64,000 nt of DNA. It comes from JABFRG01 sp038210445 (lineage in GTDB: Bacteria; Myxococcota_A; Polyangia; Polyangiales; Polyangiaceae). The stretch is taken from the NCBI GenBank assembly GCA_038210445.1, contig JBBQWQ010000021.1, forward strand, positions 62,001 through 126,000, written 5' to 3'. How positions within the stretch are numbered: the stretch's first letter is position 1; each line of letters starts with the position of its first letter. This document shows positions 34,369 to 44,094 of this stretch, piece after piece. The notes under the pieces were generated by a model. That model made no database searches. It was not told where the DNA came from and saw only the letters and a program-made list of their open reading frames with translations. A program made the translations under genes and the position numbers.

Positions 34369-36306
34369 ATGCGCATCGCGGCCACGAAGCCCTCGGCTCG
34401 ACTCCTGGGAGCCCTCGTGGTGGGCGGCCTGCTGGTTGCGGGTGCTGCGCTGTCGTCGCGCACGGTTCCGGCCGCACCCAGCGCGGTCGATGCGGCACCG
34501 CCTACGTTTGTCCACGCCTATGTGCCCGGCCGCACGCTCACCTACTCGCTCGAGCTTCGCTCGGAAGCGTTGCTCGATGGTCAGCTCGACCACGCCGAGA
34601 CCGGCGAAGTGCCGCTCCATGCGCGTCGACAGCTCGGGGTGTCGTCGGTTTTCACGGGCGCCTTGATGCTGCTCCCGGTGCTGCGTCGCCCCGACGGGTC
34701 TGCGCGCGTGCTGGCCAGCCTTAGCCTGGACGACATTCAGGTCTCGCTCTCGGGTCGGGCTGCGGGCGTGCCACGCGCCACCTTCGATCCGCTCGCGCGC
34801 GGCTTTCTGGTGGACTACAGCGCATCGGGGGCGGTGCTGGGAATCGCGCTCGAAGAGGCCACGCATCCGATCGCGGCGCGCCTCGCCTCGCAGATCATCG
34901 GGTTCTTGCAGCTGGTAGCGCCTCCCGACCACGCGATCGCGTGGGAAGGCGATGAGCGTGATTCATTGGGCGAGGTCCATGCCCGCTATTCCGTACTCTC
35001 CGATCCTCCTTCGCGACCGGGCGATACGCTGATTCAAAAGCTCGTTCAGCGCACTTCGGCGCCCGAGGCAGGAGGCGCCTTCGGGCGGCTCATCGCCACC
35101 GGTCGCGGCTCCGCGGCCGGCAACCTCGCCTACGAGGTCGATGTGGCGCAGGGTCTGCTCGTCGAGGCCGCCGGCGCGCTCACCACCGAACAGCTGCTGG
35201 GCGACCTTCGCGTTGGCGCCAGCGACAGCACGCTGTTGGTCCGGCTCACCGGCAAAACCGAGGGTTCCGCCGAGGCGGCCGGCGCGCGTCTGGCAGAGCG
35301 ATTGCCGCACCTGGGGCCACCGCGCGCGCTCGATCCCGCGGCCTTGCGCGCGGCCGAGCAACGGAGACTGCACGAGGCGTTGCTGGCCAGCATCGATCTG
35401 CCCGCCATCGTCACCGACGCACGCGCCCACCCACCGCCGCCCGCGAGCCAGGAGGCTGCAACGTATGACCAGATCTTGGTGGCGGCGGTTGAAGCCTCTC
35501 CCGAATCTCGCCTGTACCTGGAGAAGGTATTGCTCGACGCAAAAACCGGTGAAGACGCCTTCTTGCCGATAGCGCGCGCGTTCGGCGAAGTGGGCTCGCC
35601 GGAAGCGCAGCAGAGCCTGGGGCGGGTCGTGGCATCGCGCCCGCCGCGAGATCCCGCGCGTGAAGCGGCGATGTTCTCGCTGAGCCGCGTCGATGCGCCC
35701 ACCGACGCGACCATCGCGCTGCTGGAGGCCTCCGCCAACGCCGCGGCGGAGCCCTGGTCGCACGCGTCGCTGCTCTACCTGGGCCGGGCCGCAGGCCAGC
35801 TCGATGCCACATTCCCTGCGCGCGGCCGCCCGGTGTTGCAGCGGCTCGTGCAACGCGTGCACAATGCACCCGACGACGTGGCGCGCACGCGGGCGCTGGA
35901 GGCGCTGGGCAACGCTGGCTCCCCCTGGCTAACCGACGAGCTCGCCTTCTGGCGACGCGCCGAGGCGCCGGGCGTGCGACGCGCAGCGGTGAGCGCCTAT
36001 CGCTTCATTCCCACGGCGGCGGCACGCGACGTGATGCTCGAAGCCATCCAGCACGATGCCGATGCTTCGGTGCGCGCAGCCGCCATCGACGCGGTCTTGC
36101 TGCGTACCCCCGACGACGCCATCGCCGACACCATCGCGGGCAGCATCGAGCGCGATGCCGACGAATCCATCCGCAAGACCTCAGTTTCCAAGCTCATCAG
36201 CCTTTGCCGCCGCAACAAGCCGGCATGCAGGCACCTCGAACGGCTGAAGAAGAGTGGCGACGAATGGACGCGCCACGAGCTCTCCACGTTTACGCCCCCC
36301 CGATGA
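34369..36306 (+). CDS. secreted HEAT-repeat protein with vitellogenin-N-like start
   Basis: 645 residues. Signal peptide or anchor at about 11-35 (LLGALVVGGLLVAGAALSS). The first ~330 residues are beta-rich and open with TFVHAYVPGRTLTYSLELRSEALLDGQ, reminiscent of the beta-barrel start of large lipid-transfer proteins (vitellogenin/MTP N-terminal domain). Residues ~350-640 are HEAT-type helical repeats (DAPTDATIALLEASANAAAEPWSHASLLYLGRA; DDVARTRALEALGNAGSPW), ending with a Cys pair (SLCRRNKPACRHLERL). Together the layout resembles a lipid-binding shell, which is inference only. The next gene follows after 52 bases and probably forms an operon. Confidence 0.72.
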   Translation: MRIAATKPSARLLGALVVGGLLVAGAALSSRTVPAAPSAVDAAPPTFVHAYVPGRTLTYSLELRSEALLDGQLDHAETGEVPLHARRQLGVSSVFTGALMLLPVLRRPDGSARVLASLSLDDIQVSLSGRAAGVPRATFDPLARGFLVDYSASGAVLGIALEEATHPIAARLASQIIGFLQLVAPPDHAIAWEGDERDSLGEVHARYSVLSDPPSRPGDTLIQKLVQRTSAPEAGGAFGRLIATGRGSAAGNLAYEVDVAQGLLVEAAGALTTEQLLGDLRVGASDSTLLVRLTGKTEGSAEAAGARLAERLPHLGPPRALDPAALRAAEQRRLHEALLASIDLPAIVTDARAHPPPPASQEAATYDQILVAAVEASPESRLYLEKVLLDAKTGEDAFLPIARAFGEVGSPEAQQSLGRVVASRPPRDPAREAAMFSLSRVDAPTDATIALLEASANAAAEPWSHASLLYLGRAAGQLDATFPARGRPVLQRLVQRVHNAPDDVARTRALEALGNAGSPWLTDELAFWRRAEAPGVRRAAVSAYRFIPTAAARDVMLEAIQHDADASVRAAAIDAVLLRTPDDAIADTIAGSIERDADESIRKTSVSKLISLCRRNKPACRHLERLKKSGDEWTRHELSTFTPPR

Positions 36307-36358
36307 ACCCCACTTGCGCTTCACCCGCCAACCGCACGCCGTGACAAGGGAACTTCGT

Positions 36359-38683
36359 ATGCAAAGAGCCTATCTACCCCGAGCACGGCACCAGCTGGTT
36401 CCGCTTCTTCTCATCGCCCTCGTCGCCACCGGCAGCGGCGCCGTCGCCCAGCAGCCGCGGGTTCCAGCCCGACCCCCACAGGGGCCAATGGTGGCCCCCA
36501 CCGTGCCGCGGACGGTCCCGACGGTGCCCGCACCGCCTGCGAATCGCAACGTGGCCATGCCCACCAATCCCTTCGGCGGCGCACCTGTGGTGGCCAACAA
36601 GCGCCAGACCCTCAAACCGAACTTCGAGCTCGTGCGCGCGACGCCGGCGGTTGCGATGGTGGTCGAGCGCGGGCGCATGAAGCACGCTGCGTTCGACGAG
36701 CGGCCGTTGATTCCGGTCATTACCGGGCGCGCGGCCATCGCCCCGACGGCGCTACCGCAGACCCTGGGAAGCGCAGGGCCTGGCCTGAAAGCCGGCGCCA
36801 AGGTCGTGGTCGATATCGACGGGCGCAAGGTGGCCGCCGGTGAGTACCAGCAAGACAATGGCGTCATGGAAGACTACCTCAATAGCCGAGGCATCACCGA
36901 GCGCACCCGTGAGCCTGCGCGATCGCTGCGCGACTTCAAACGTCAGATATCGCGCGGGCAGCTTCCCGCCGCCACGCCCACGCTGCTGCGGGCCAGCCCC
37001 AATGGCATGAAGGCTCTGGTCGAACCGAAGACAAAGCAGCTGCCGACGGCGAGGGCGCGCACCTTGGCCGAGGCCCGCGCCGGCCTGTGGGAATCTGGCG
37101 ATTCGGTCACCCTCGATCGCTACACGTCGAGCCACGAGCTGCGCAAGCCGCCGCCCATGCGTCCCACCGGCCCCAAGGTCGACAAAGAAGAGATCACCCG
37201 CGAATTGACCAGCGTTCCCTGGTTTTACAAGTCCGGTGGCGAGGTGGGCCTCGACATGGATGCCAATAGCACCTTTCGTGCTGGCAAGACGCGCAGGCAG
37301 GCCGGCGCAGCGATGGAGATCAAGGGTCACGCCGCCGGCATCGATTTTTCAATATTCAACGTCCAGGCGGCCATCGAGAGCACGGTCGATCACACCTACG
37401 ACAAGGCTTCCAAGCAATTTGGCGTGGCTGGTGATGCGAACGCACTGCATACCAAGAGTGGCTCACTGGCCATCTTCGGTATGGCCGTGTCACCGAACCT
37501 GAGCGGCTTCAACGAGCCCGCGGCCTGGAAGAAGAACGACGCCTACGGGGTGTCGGCGGCGGTGCCGGTGGGTCCATTCCTGGCGGAATTCAAGCTGACC
37601 GTCGGCTACGAGGTCGGCGGCAAGGCGACCCTGAAGCTGGAAGACGGCGGCCTCGGCGTGGCGGCCGAGGTGGGACCTCAATTCGGCGCGTGGGCCGAGC
37701 TGACCGCGGGCATTGGCCTAATTGGCTTCAGCGTCGGCGTGGGCGGGCACGTGGCGCTGCTTGGCAACCAAGACGGCAGCGGCAACGCCAGCTTCACCCG
37801 CAACGCCTTCTCTCGCTACACGGAAAGCGGGTGGAAGCAGAGCATGGGCGCTTCGATCGACTCCAACGTATGGGCGCTATCGGGCAATCTTTTTGCCTTC
37901 GTCGACACCTGGTGGGACCGCTACGACACCGAGATTTTCCGCTGGGGCGGCATCAAGCTGGGTGGCTCCGAGACCGATTCGGGAAAGACAAGCATTGTCT
38001 GGGGCACCCAGCAGGAGCCCGACTACGGACCGCTGAAAGAGCTCCGCGCCTTTGCATGCCGACAGAAAACCTCACCGAACGTCGCCAACTTCCCGCACGA
38101 CTGGACCATCACCACCCGAACCAAGGCCGAGGTCGTGGCCAGTGGCTGCGAGCTCATCGCGGGCAACAACGAGGTGCTGTTCGGTAAGCTCGCGTCCAAG
38201 TGGAACCCCGACACCATTCCGGTGGCAGAGTGCCGCATGGAGACGGCGTGGTTCGGCAACGCGGGCGTGGGCGCGTCGCTACCGAACAACCCGATAGGCA
38301 AGGGTCCGTACGTCGTCAACGAGTACCCGATGGGCATCTTCAACGACTGGACCGACGCGCCCAGCGAGGCCGAGGTGATGCGCGTGGCGAGCGCGGTATG
38401 TGCCTCCAACAAAGTGGGCAGTGGCCAGCGTGCCACCGCCGTCCGCATCGCTGGCTACGCTTGGCGGGGTTCGGGCGATGTGCTCCTCAACTGGAAAACC
38501 AAGGAAAAGGGCACCAGCATTCCCACCTACCGCTGCAGCGCCGGCTCCGACTGGTTCATGCAAACCAAGCCGGGCGCGCCCAACTGCCCCGCCGACGCCG
38601 GCAACCAATACATTTATCGCAAGGAAGACAGCTCCGGGAAGTTGGTCAACGTCTCGACCGATTTCTCGATCCTGAAGCCCTGA
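36359..38683 (+). CDS. large secreted protein, partner of the HEAT-repeat gene
   Basis: 774 residues; ATG 36359 follows AAGGGAA. Signal peptide ends near GAVAQQ, then a Pro-rich region (PARPPQGPMVAPTVPRTVPTVPAPPA). The middle (about 280-560) is Gly-rich and beta-stranded (GGKATLKLEDGGLGVAAEVGPQFGAWAELTAGIGLIGFSVGVGG), like the core of a lipid-binding or barrel-like protein. The C-terminal ~190 residues have about eight cysteines in pairs. No family is recognised. The size, order and secretion of these two neighbours suggest they act together outside the cytoplasm. Confidence 0.7.
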   Translation: MQRAYLPRARHQLVPLLLIALVATGSGAVAQQPRVPARPPQGPMVAPTVPRTVPTVPAPPANRNVAMPTNPFGGAPVVANKRQTLKPNFELVRATPAVAMVVERGRMKHAAFDERPLIPVITGRAAIAPTALPQTLGSAGPGLKAGAKVVVDIDGRKVAAGEYQQDNGVMEDYLNSRGITERTREPARSLRDFKRQISRGQLPAATPTLLRASPNGMKALVEPKTKQLPTARARTLAEARAGLWESGDSVTLDRYTSSHELRKPPPMRPTGPKVDKEEITRELTSVPWFYKSGGEVGLDMDANSTFRAGKTRRQAGAAMEIKGHAAGIDFSIFNVQAAIESTVDHTYDKASKQFGVAGDANALHTKSGSLAIFGMAVSPNLSGFNEPAAWKKNDAYGVSAAVPVGPFLAEFKLTVGYEVGGKATLKLEDGGLGVAAEVGPQFGAWAELTAGIGLIGFSVGVGGHVALLGNQDGSGNASFTRNAFSRYTESGWKQSMGASIDSNVWALSGNLFAFVDTWWDRYDTEIFRWGGIKLGGSETDSGKTSIVWGTQQEPDYGPLKELRAFACRQKTSPNVANFPHDWTITTRTKAEVVASGCELIAGNNEVLFGKLASKWNPDTIPVAECRMETAWFGNAGVGASLPNNPIGKGPYVVNEYPMGIFNDWTDAPSEAEVMRVASAVCASNKVGSGQRATAVRIAGYAWRGSGDVLLNWKTKEKGTSIPTYRCSAGSDWFMQTKPGAPNCPADAGNQYIYRKEDSSGKLVNVSTDFSILKP

Positions 38684-38706
38684 CACACATTGCCGAAATG
38701 GCGATC

Positions 38707-38740
38707 GGCATGCGTGGCACTCCCGAGTGCCACGCATGCC
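38707..38740. terminator. 16-bp perfect inverted repeat, bidirectional terminator
   Basis: GGCATGCGTGGCACTC and its exact complement face each other across a CC centre, 24 bases after the stop of the plus-strand gene and 37 bases before the stop of the convergent katG gene. A 14-16-bp GC-rich stem between convergent stops fits a bidirectional terminator; there is no strong T-run on either side. Confidence 0.7.
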
Positions 38741-38777
38741 GCTGATGCAGTCCGACGGGCGCGCGACGGCGACGCAG

Positions 38778-41117
38778 CTAGCGCGCGCTCACGTCGAAGC
38801 GATCGAGCATCATCACCTTGGTCCACGCCTTCACGAAGTCCTGGGCGAACTTCTGTTTCCCGTCTTCCGCCGCGTACACCTCGGCGATGGCCCGAAGCTC
38901 CGAGTGGGATCCGAAGATGAGATCGACCGGCGTCGCGGTCCACTTGGGCTTTCCGCTGGCGCGATCGACGCCCTCGTACAGGCCTTCGGCGGTCGCCGAC
39001 TTTTGCCACTTGGTCGACATGTCGAGCAGATTGACGAAGAAGTCGTTGGTCAGCGTACCGGGCCGGCTGGTGAAGACGCCGTTCTTGGAGTGACCGGTGT
39101 TCGCATCGAGCACGCGCAAGCCGCCGACCAGTACGGTCATTTCCGGCACCGTAAGGGTCAGCAAGTTGGCGCGCTCGACCAGCATCGAAAGGGGCGGTAG
39201 GCGGCTGTCCTTGCCGTAGTGATTGCGAAAGCCGTCGGCGGTAGGCTCGATGAACGCGAACGAAGCTACATCGGTCTGCTCTTGCGTCGCGTCCATTCGC
39301 CCGGGCACGAAGGGTACTGTCACGTCGAAGCCCGCTGCCTTGGCCGCTTGCTCCAGGGCCGCCGAGCCGCCCAGGACGATGAGGTCGGCGAGCGACACTT
39401 TGGTAGCGCCGGCGCGCTTGTTGAAGTCCTTCTGAATGTCTTCCAGGCGCGAGAGCACCTTCGGAAGCGCATCCGGATCGTTCGCCGCCCAGTCCTTCTC
39501 GGGCGCGAGGCGAATGCGTGCGCCGTTGGCGCCGCCGCGCTTGTCTGTTCCGCGGAACGAGGCGGCCGAGGCCCATGCTGTGCGAATGAGATCACTGCCA
39601 GCCAGCCCCGAAGCGAGAATCCGCTTTTTCAGATCCTTGACGTCGGCGTCGCTTACGAGCTTGTGGTTCACCGCCGGAATCGGGTCTTGCCACGAGAGAG
39701 AGTCCTGCGGCACTTCGGCTCCGAGATAGCGCGCGCGCGGGCCCATGTCGCGATGGGTGAGCTTGAACCAGGCTTTCGCGAAGGCGAGCTCGAACTCCTT
39801 GGGGTTTTCCAAAAATCGCCGCGACACCTTCTCGTAGGCCGGGTCGAAGCGGAGCGCGAGATCGGTCGTGAACATGATGGGCGCATGCGACTTGGTGCTG
39901 TCGTGCGCATCGGGAACCGTGCCCGCGCCTTTGCCATCTTTGGGAATCCACTGCGTGGCGCCGGCGGGGCTCTTCGTCTGCACCCAGTCGTACTTGAAGA
40001 GATTCGCCAGATAGCCGATGGAGAACCGCGTCGGGGTCGACACCCACGCGCCCTCGAGGCCGCTCGTGACGGTATCCTTGCCGCTGCCGGTGCCGCAGGT
40101 GTTGTTCCACCCCATGCCCTGCTGCTCCAGGCTGGCGCCCGCAGGAGCGGCCCCCACACACTTGGAGGGATCGGCAGCGCCGTGCGCCTTGCCGAAGCTG
40201 TGCCCGCCGGCGATCAAGGCCACGGTCTCTTCGTCATTCATGGCCATCTGGCCGAAGGTCTCGCGAATGTCCTTGGCCGAGGCCAGAGGGTCGGGCTTTC
40301 CGTTCGGCCCCTCGGGATTGACGTAGATCAAGCCCATCTGGACCGCCGCCAGGGGCTTGGCCAACTTGCCATCGGCGCCGTGTCGTTCGTTCGCGAGAAA
40401 CTTTCGTTCCGGGCCCCAGTAAACCGTATCGGCTTCCCACTGGTCGCGGCGGCCGCCGGCGAATCCGTACGTTTTGAAGCCCATCGACTCGAGAGACACA
40501 TTGCCCGCGAGCACCATGAGGTCGGCCCACGAGAGGCTCTTGCCGTACTTCTGTTTGATGGGCCATAGCAGGCGCCGCGCCTTGTCGAGGTTCGCGTTGT
40601 CGGGCCAGCTATTGAGCGGCTCGAAGCGCTGCTGCCCGCCCCCCGCGCCGCCCCGACCGTCGGAGACGCGGTAGGTGCCGGCGCTGTGCCAGGCCATGCG
40701 GATAAAGAACGGGCCGTAGCTGCCGTAGTCTGCCGGCCACCAAGCCTGCGAGGTTTTGAGGGTCTGCTCGATTTCCTTCTTCACGGCCTTGAGGTCGACC
40801 TTCTTGAACGCCTCCGCATAGGTGAAGTCCTTGCCCATGGGGTCGGACTCCGCGGCGTGTTGGCGGAGCGGTGAGAGGTCGAGACGCTCGGGCCACCAGA
40901 ACTGGTTCGAGATCGGCGGCGCGGCCGCCGGGTCTTTGGCGCCAGCGACCTTGGCGTCTGCCTGCGACGTCGCGCCGCCCGCGGCTTGCCCGCCGGCGCC
41001 CTGCCCTGCCCCAGGATTCGCCGCGGGGCCGGGAGCTGCGCCGGCGCAGCCCACCAGGCCCCACGCGAGTGCCGTCACCATCGCCCGCTTCACGTTTCCA
41101 CGCATCACGCTTCTCAT
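38778..41117 (-). CDS. katG: catalase-peroxidase KatG, lipoprotein form
   Basis: 779 residues. Start ATG 41117 lies 6 bases after AGGAGAA. Bifunctional catalase and peroxidase using haem b; protects against hydrogen peroxide. Active-site motifs are present: MAWHSAGTYR (Arg, Trp, His of the distal side), LIYVNPEGPNG (Tyr of the covalent adduct), NDEETVALIAGGHSFGKAHG (Met and proximal His); the C-terminal duplicated domain is also complete. Unusually, the first 24 residues form a leader with a lipobox (Leu-Val-Gly-Cys24), then a Gly/Ala-rich linker, so the enzyme should be exported and membrane-anchored instead of cytosolic. Likely induced by peroxide, but no OxyR or Fur site was identified. 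Confidence 0.95.
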   Translation of the reverse strand: MRSVMRGNVKRAMVTALAWGLVGCAGAAPGPAANPGAGQGAGGQAAGGATSQADAKVAGAKDPAAAPPISNQFWWPERLDLSPLRQHAAESDPMGKDFTYAEAFKKVDLKAVKKEIEQTLKTSQAWWPADYGSYGPFFIRMAWHSAGTYRVSDGRGGAGGGQQRFEPLNSWPDNANLDKARRLLWPIKQKYGKSLSWADLMVLAGNVSLESMGFKTYGFAGGRRDQWEADTVYWGPERKFLANERHGADGKLAKPLAAVQMGLIYVNPEGPNGKPDPLASAKDIRETFGQMAMNDEETVALIAGGHSFGKAHGAADPSKCVGAAPAGASLEQQGMGWNNTCGTGSGKDTVTSGLEGAWVSTPTRFSIGYLANLFKYDWVQTKSPAGATQWIPKDGKGAGTVPDAHDSTKSHAPIMFTTDLALRFDPAYEKVSRRFLENPKEFELAFAKAWFKLTHRDMGPRARYLGAEVPQDSLSWQDPIPAVNHKLVSDADVKDLKKRILASGLAGSDLIRTAWASAASFRGTDKRGGANGARIRLAPEKDWAANDPDALPKVLSRLEDIQKDFNKRAGATKVSLADLIVLGGSAALEQAAKAAGFDVTVPFVPGRMDATQEQTDVASFAFIEPTADGFRNHYGKDSRLPPLSMLVERANLLTLTVPEMTVLVGGLRVLDANTGHSKNGVFTSRPGTLTNDFFVNLLDMSTKWQKSATAEGLYEGVDRASGKPKWTATPVDLIFGSHSELRAIAEVYAAEDGKQKFAQDFVKAWTKVMMLDRFDVSAR

Positions 41118-41274
41118 GTTCTTCTCCTAGGATTTTGCGAGTTATGATGCAACCCAACGCTTTCCGGGGACCGGAAACGTGCAGGAGGCGCGGCGCTCGC
41201 CCTTGGCAGCTCGGCGTGGCAAGCTGAGGCTGCATTGGCTTCGGGCATCTAGAGCGCGGAAGTCGGCGCACCGA

Positions 41275-41556
41275 GCTTCGTTCCGTCGCGTCGCCCGCGG
41301 TGCCGTCGACGGTTACAGCGTTGGCCTCTCGGCCTGCGACCTCGGCCACGATCGTCGTTTCGAAGGTGCCGTCGTTGCGCACGCACACCCAAGGTACTCC
41401 GCCCGTCGGGGCAAGGAATCGCTGAGCGATAGCGCCGCTGGCCGTTGTAGCCAATGCGCGGACGCGACTACTCCAGCAGGTACCACCAACGATCCGTCGG
41501 CGCCTGCCGTCGCTGGTCGCGTAGACGGCGTCCAGAGGCCAGCTCGTGACCCGGGC
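41275..41556 (-). pseudogene. possible decayed coding relic (beta-propeller-like)
   Basis: Within the 574-base spacer between katG and the next lipoprotein gene, one minus-strand frame reads like a real protein: DAVYATSDGRR, IAQRFLAPTGGVPWVCVRNDGTFETTIVAEV and NAVTVDG, with propeller-type strands and Asn-Asp-Gly turns. It has no start, is preceded by a TGA, and runs on without a natural end. It may be the remains of a surface propeller gene. Nothing else is visible in the spacer. Confidence 0.28.
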
Positions 41557-41691
41557 TCACTCGCAGCGGGGGAGAAGCGGCCGAGTTGCATTGGGGGCGC
41601 TACCTGGCCTGTCGAGGATGCAGCAGCTGTCGTCCTTTGCACGCGCTCCTCGCCGCCAAGTGAGCGCGGCACCCTCATTTGCAACCCTCCG

Positions 41692-43011
41692 TCACCAGTC
41701 AATGGTCACCTTGGCGTAGTGGGCGGCAACGGGCTTCGTGGTCTCGTAGCTCACCCAAAGGTCGTTGCGGTCCACATAGAACGCACCGGACGAGACGTCG
41801 GCAGCCGCCGGGAGCATCCTCACCCGCTTGTCCGAGAGCCGAATCACCAGCGCCTGGTTGGCAATGCTCGTAGCGAAGACGCCATCGTGGACCATCGAGT
41901 ACCCATAGTTGAACGTCCCGTCGAGCGCGACGACGAGCTCGGCGCTGCTGTTGAGCGCCGCAATGTCGCGCGTGTACGAAGCGCGCCACAGCTCGAAGTG
42001 GGTCTGCGATACGGTGGGCGATACGCCACCGGATAGCTCGATCCAGTAGAGGGAGCTTCCGTCGTACGTGAGGCCGAACACGTGGTGAAGCGGCTTGTCG
42101 CGAACGACAACAACCTCGCCGTCTGCTTCGACCCGCGAGAGGCGATACCAGGACGGCGTGGAGTCGCGAACGAACACGTCATCATGCACGACGAACGGCA
42201 CGGTCGCCTTGCCTGTGCTCGCGCGAGCCCACGATAAATCGCTGCGCTTGACGCGAACCACTCTGCCGAGCGTCTCGAAGGCGATGGTTGTGGCCGAGCT
42301 GGTCTGAAACTTCGCGAGATCGGGGAGCGGCGTATACGCCGGGGCAAGGCGAGGAAATTGGGAAGCTTTCCCCCAAGCGCTGAGGGGGCCGTCTAGAACC
42401 GCGAAGCGCGTGTACTCGAACAAGTATGGCTCCCCAAGACCACCGACTGCGGGCTCAATTTGGCAGGCATCGAACGCTCCTCCAACGGCGCCTCCTGGTA
42501 TTTGGAACCTGAGCCCGGCTAGCGGTTCGAGGGACGGCATCGCATAAATGGAGCGACGTTCATCGTAGAGATCGCCCGATGACTCAAGAAGGTTCGCGAC
42601 GCGAAGGTATCGCCCATCTGCAGACACTTCGACGCTGCCCTGGAGCGGCGTGGTGGGTGAAGTAAACTTCGTCCAGTCCCATTCGGAACACGCCGTTGCT
42701 CCGGATGTATAGGGCGGTGAGGTGCACGCCTGCCACACGATGGCGGGCAGCGCGGTCTTGGGATCATCTGCCGTTGAATACCCGGTGCACGAAGGTCCGA
42801 GGGCGCCGAACCAGGTCCAGCCAGCGCCAGCGTCCGGCACTTCGACCCCAGTGTCGACGCGATCGCGCGTTGACGATTCCCAAGCGGCGTCTGCCCCGCC
42901 GTCGACAGTCGACGTACCCGAGGGAGCTGACGCGCAGCGAGCACACGCCAGAAGAAGCGTACCTACTGCGGGGCCCACCATCCAACGTCGGAGGGTCACG
43001 GATTTCGGCAT
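41692..43011 (-). CDS. lipoprotein, predicted beta-propeller
   Basis: 439 residues from ATG 43011, chosen because it gives a basic start and a lipobox (Leu-Leu-Ala-Cys) at about residue 21; the frame is open a further 222 bases upstream (to a GTG at 43233), but that part is charged and would bury the leader. An Asp/Gly/Ala linker is followed by propeller-like blades (EVSADGRYLRVANLLESSG; VKRSDLSWARAS; GLTYDGSSLYWIEL; DVSSGAFYVDRNDLWVSYETT). Two or three disulfides are likely near the N-terminal end. Function unknown. Confidence 0.78.
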   Translation of the reverse strand: MPKSVTLRRWMVGPAVGTLLLACARCASAPSGTSTVDGGADAAWESSTRDRVDTGVEVPDAGAGWTWFGALGPSCTGYSTADDPKTALPAIVWQACTSPPYTSGATACSEWDWTKFTSPTTPLQGSVEVSADGRYLRVANLLESSGDLYDERRSIYAMPSLEPLAGLRFQIPGGAVGGAFDACQIEPAVGGLGEPYLFEYTRFAVLDGPLSAWGKASQFPRLAPAYTPLPDLAKFQTSSATTIAFETLGRVVRVKRSDLSWARASTGKATVPFVVHDDVFVRDSTPSWYRLSRVEADGEVVVVRDKPLHHVFGLTYDGSSLYWIELSGGVSPTVSQTHFELWRASYTRDIAALNSSAELVVALDGTFNYGYSMVHDGVFATSIANQALVIRLSDKRVRMLPAAADVSSGAFYVDRNDLWVSYETTKPVAAHYAKVTIDW

Positions 43012-43374
43012 GTTGGCGTCGGGCGCGTTTCTCCCGGCTCCGTTCCGGCCCACCCCGCTCCGGAAGGCTTGGTCGGCACAAAGTCCTTGAGCGAAGCGGC
43101 CGCGGCCGAGATTCTTCGCCCGTGTGCGCGCAGGCACGCTCTCCACGGCCGCTCCGCTCTCGCTGAGTTCGTGCTCCTCGGGCTCGTCGTCGGGCGACTT
43201 CTTGGGATCAGCTGCCGGAGGTTTCTTCAGCACGTTCGATGCACCATTCTCCCTCCATCGGTACAGAGATATCCAGCAGGGGCTGTCTCACGCCACGTTG
43301 ACACACAGGTCTGCGCGCGTCACCGAGCACGCGCCCTTTCGCGTGGTCGGCCTGTGGATGGTACCGTCGGCCGC
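43012..43374. other. spacer with an open upstream frame, no supported gene
   Basis: Between the VOC gene stop and the downstream lipoprotein start, both on the minus strand. A frame beginning at GTG 43233 encodes a highly charged stretch (PKKSPDDEPEEHEL) and joins the lipoprotein frame; it could be an in-frame extension, a short peptide or chance. Confidence 0.3.
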
Positions 43375-43851
43375 CTAACCTCTCCGCGCCGCTTCGATGC
43401 GCGCCACGTCGATCTTCTTCATGGGCATCATGGCCGCGAAAGCGCGCTTCGCCTCGGGCCCGCCTGCGGCCATCGCCTCGGTCAACGTGCGCGGCGTAAT
43501 TTGCCACGAGATCCCCCAGCGGTCCTTGCACCATCCGCACTGGCTCTCCTGGCCACCGTTGCCCACGATGGCGTCCCAGTAGCGGTCCGTTTCTTCCTGG
43601 TTCTCGGTCGCGATCTGAAACGAGAACGCCTCGCTGTGTCGGAATCGAGGACCGCCGTTGAGCCCCAGGCAAGGGATGCCGAGGACCGTGAATTCGACGG
43701 TCAGCACGTCGCCTTCCTTGCCATCGGGGTAGTCGGTGGGCGCCTTGTGCGCCGCGGTGATCTCGCTGTTGGGAAACGTCGCCGCGTAGAAGCGCGCGGC
43801 CACTTCGGCGTCTCGTTCGAACCAGAGGCAGATGGTGTTCTTGTGGGGCAT
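43375..43851 (-). CDS. VOC-superfamily protein (PhnB / 3-dmu-9_3-mt type)
   Basis: 158 residues. AGGAA lies about 8 bases before the ATG. The sequence is typical of PhnB-like vicinal-oxygen-chelate proteins: ICLWFERDAEVAARFYAATFPNSEI at the start, LGLNGGPRFRHSEAFSFQIATENQEE in the middle, and CGWCKDRWGISWQITPRTL near 105-125. These small dimers are usually annotated as glyoxalase/bleomycin-resistance-like and act in detoxification or have unknown roles; the old methyltransferase name in some databases is not supported. Single gene, with no partner evident. Confidence 0.92.
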   Translation of the reverse strand: MPHKNTICLWFERDAEVAARFYAATFPNSEITAAHKAPTDYPDGKEGDVLTVEFTVLGIPCLGLNGGPRFRHSEAFSFQIATENQEETDRYWDAIVGNGGQESQCGWCKDRWGISWQITPRTLTEAMAAGGPEAKRAFAAMMPMKKIDVARIEAARRG

Positions 43852-44094
43852 TTCGAGGTTCCTTTCGTGCGTCGACCGTACGATTCGGGGCGAGAATCGC
43901 ACGCGTTCGGGGCGCGCGGGCCGGCAATGGGCCGCCCCCCACGGGCTCGTGTCACGGGCGGCGCTTTGGTGCCACCGCTGCGCAACGCGATGCGCTATCG
44001 ATACCGCTCGGGTTGCGTCGGCGACGGTTTCGTGGAAAAGGTGCAGGATTGCGGCGCTGTAATCCAGCGCCCAACTTGCCCAGCGAGCGTGTCG

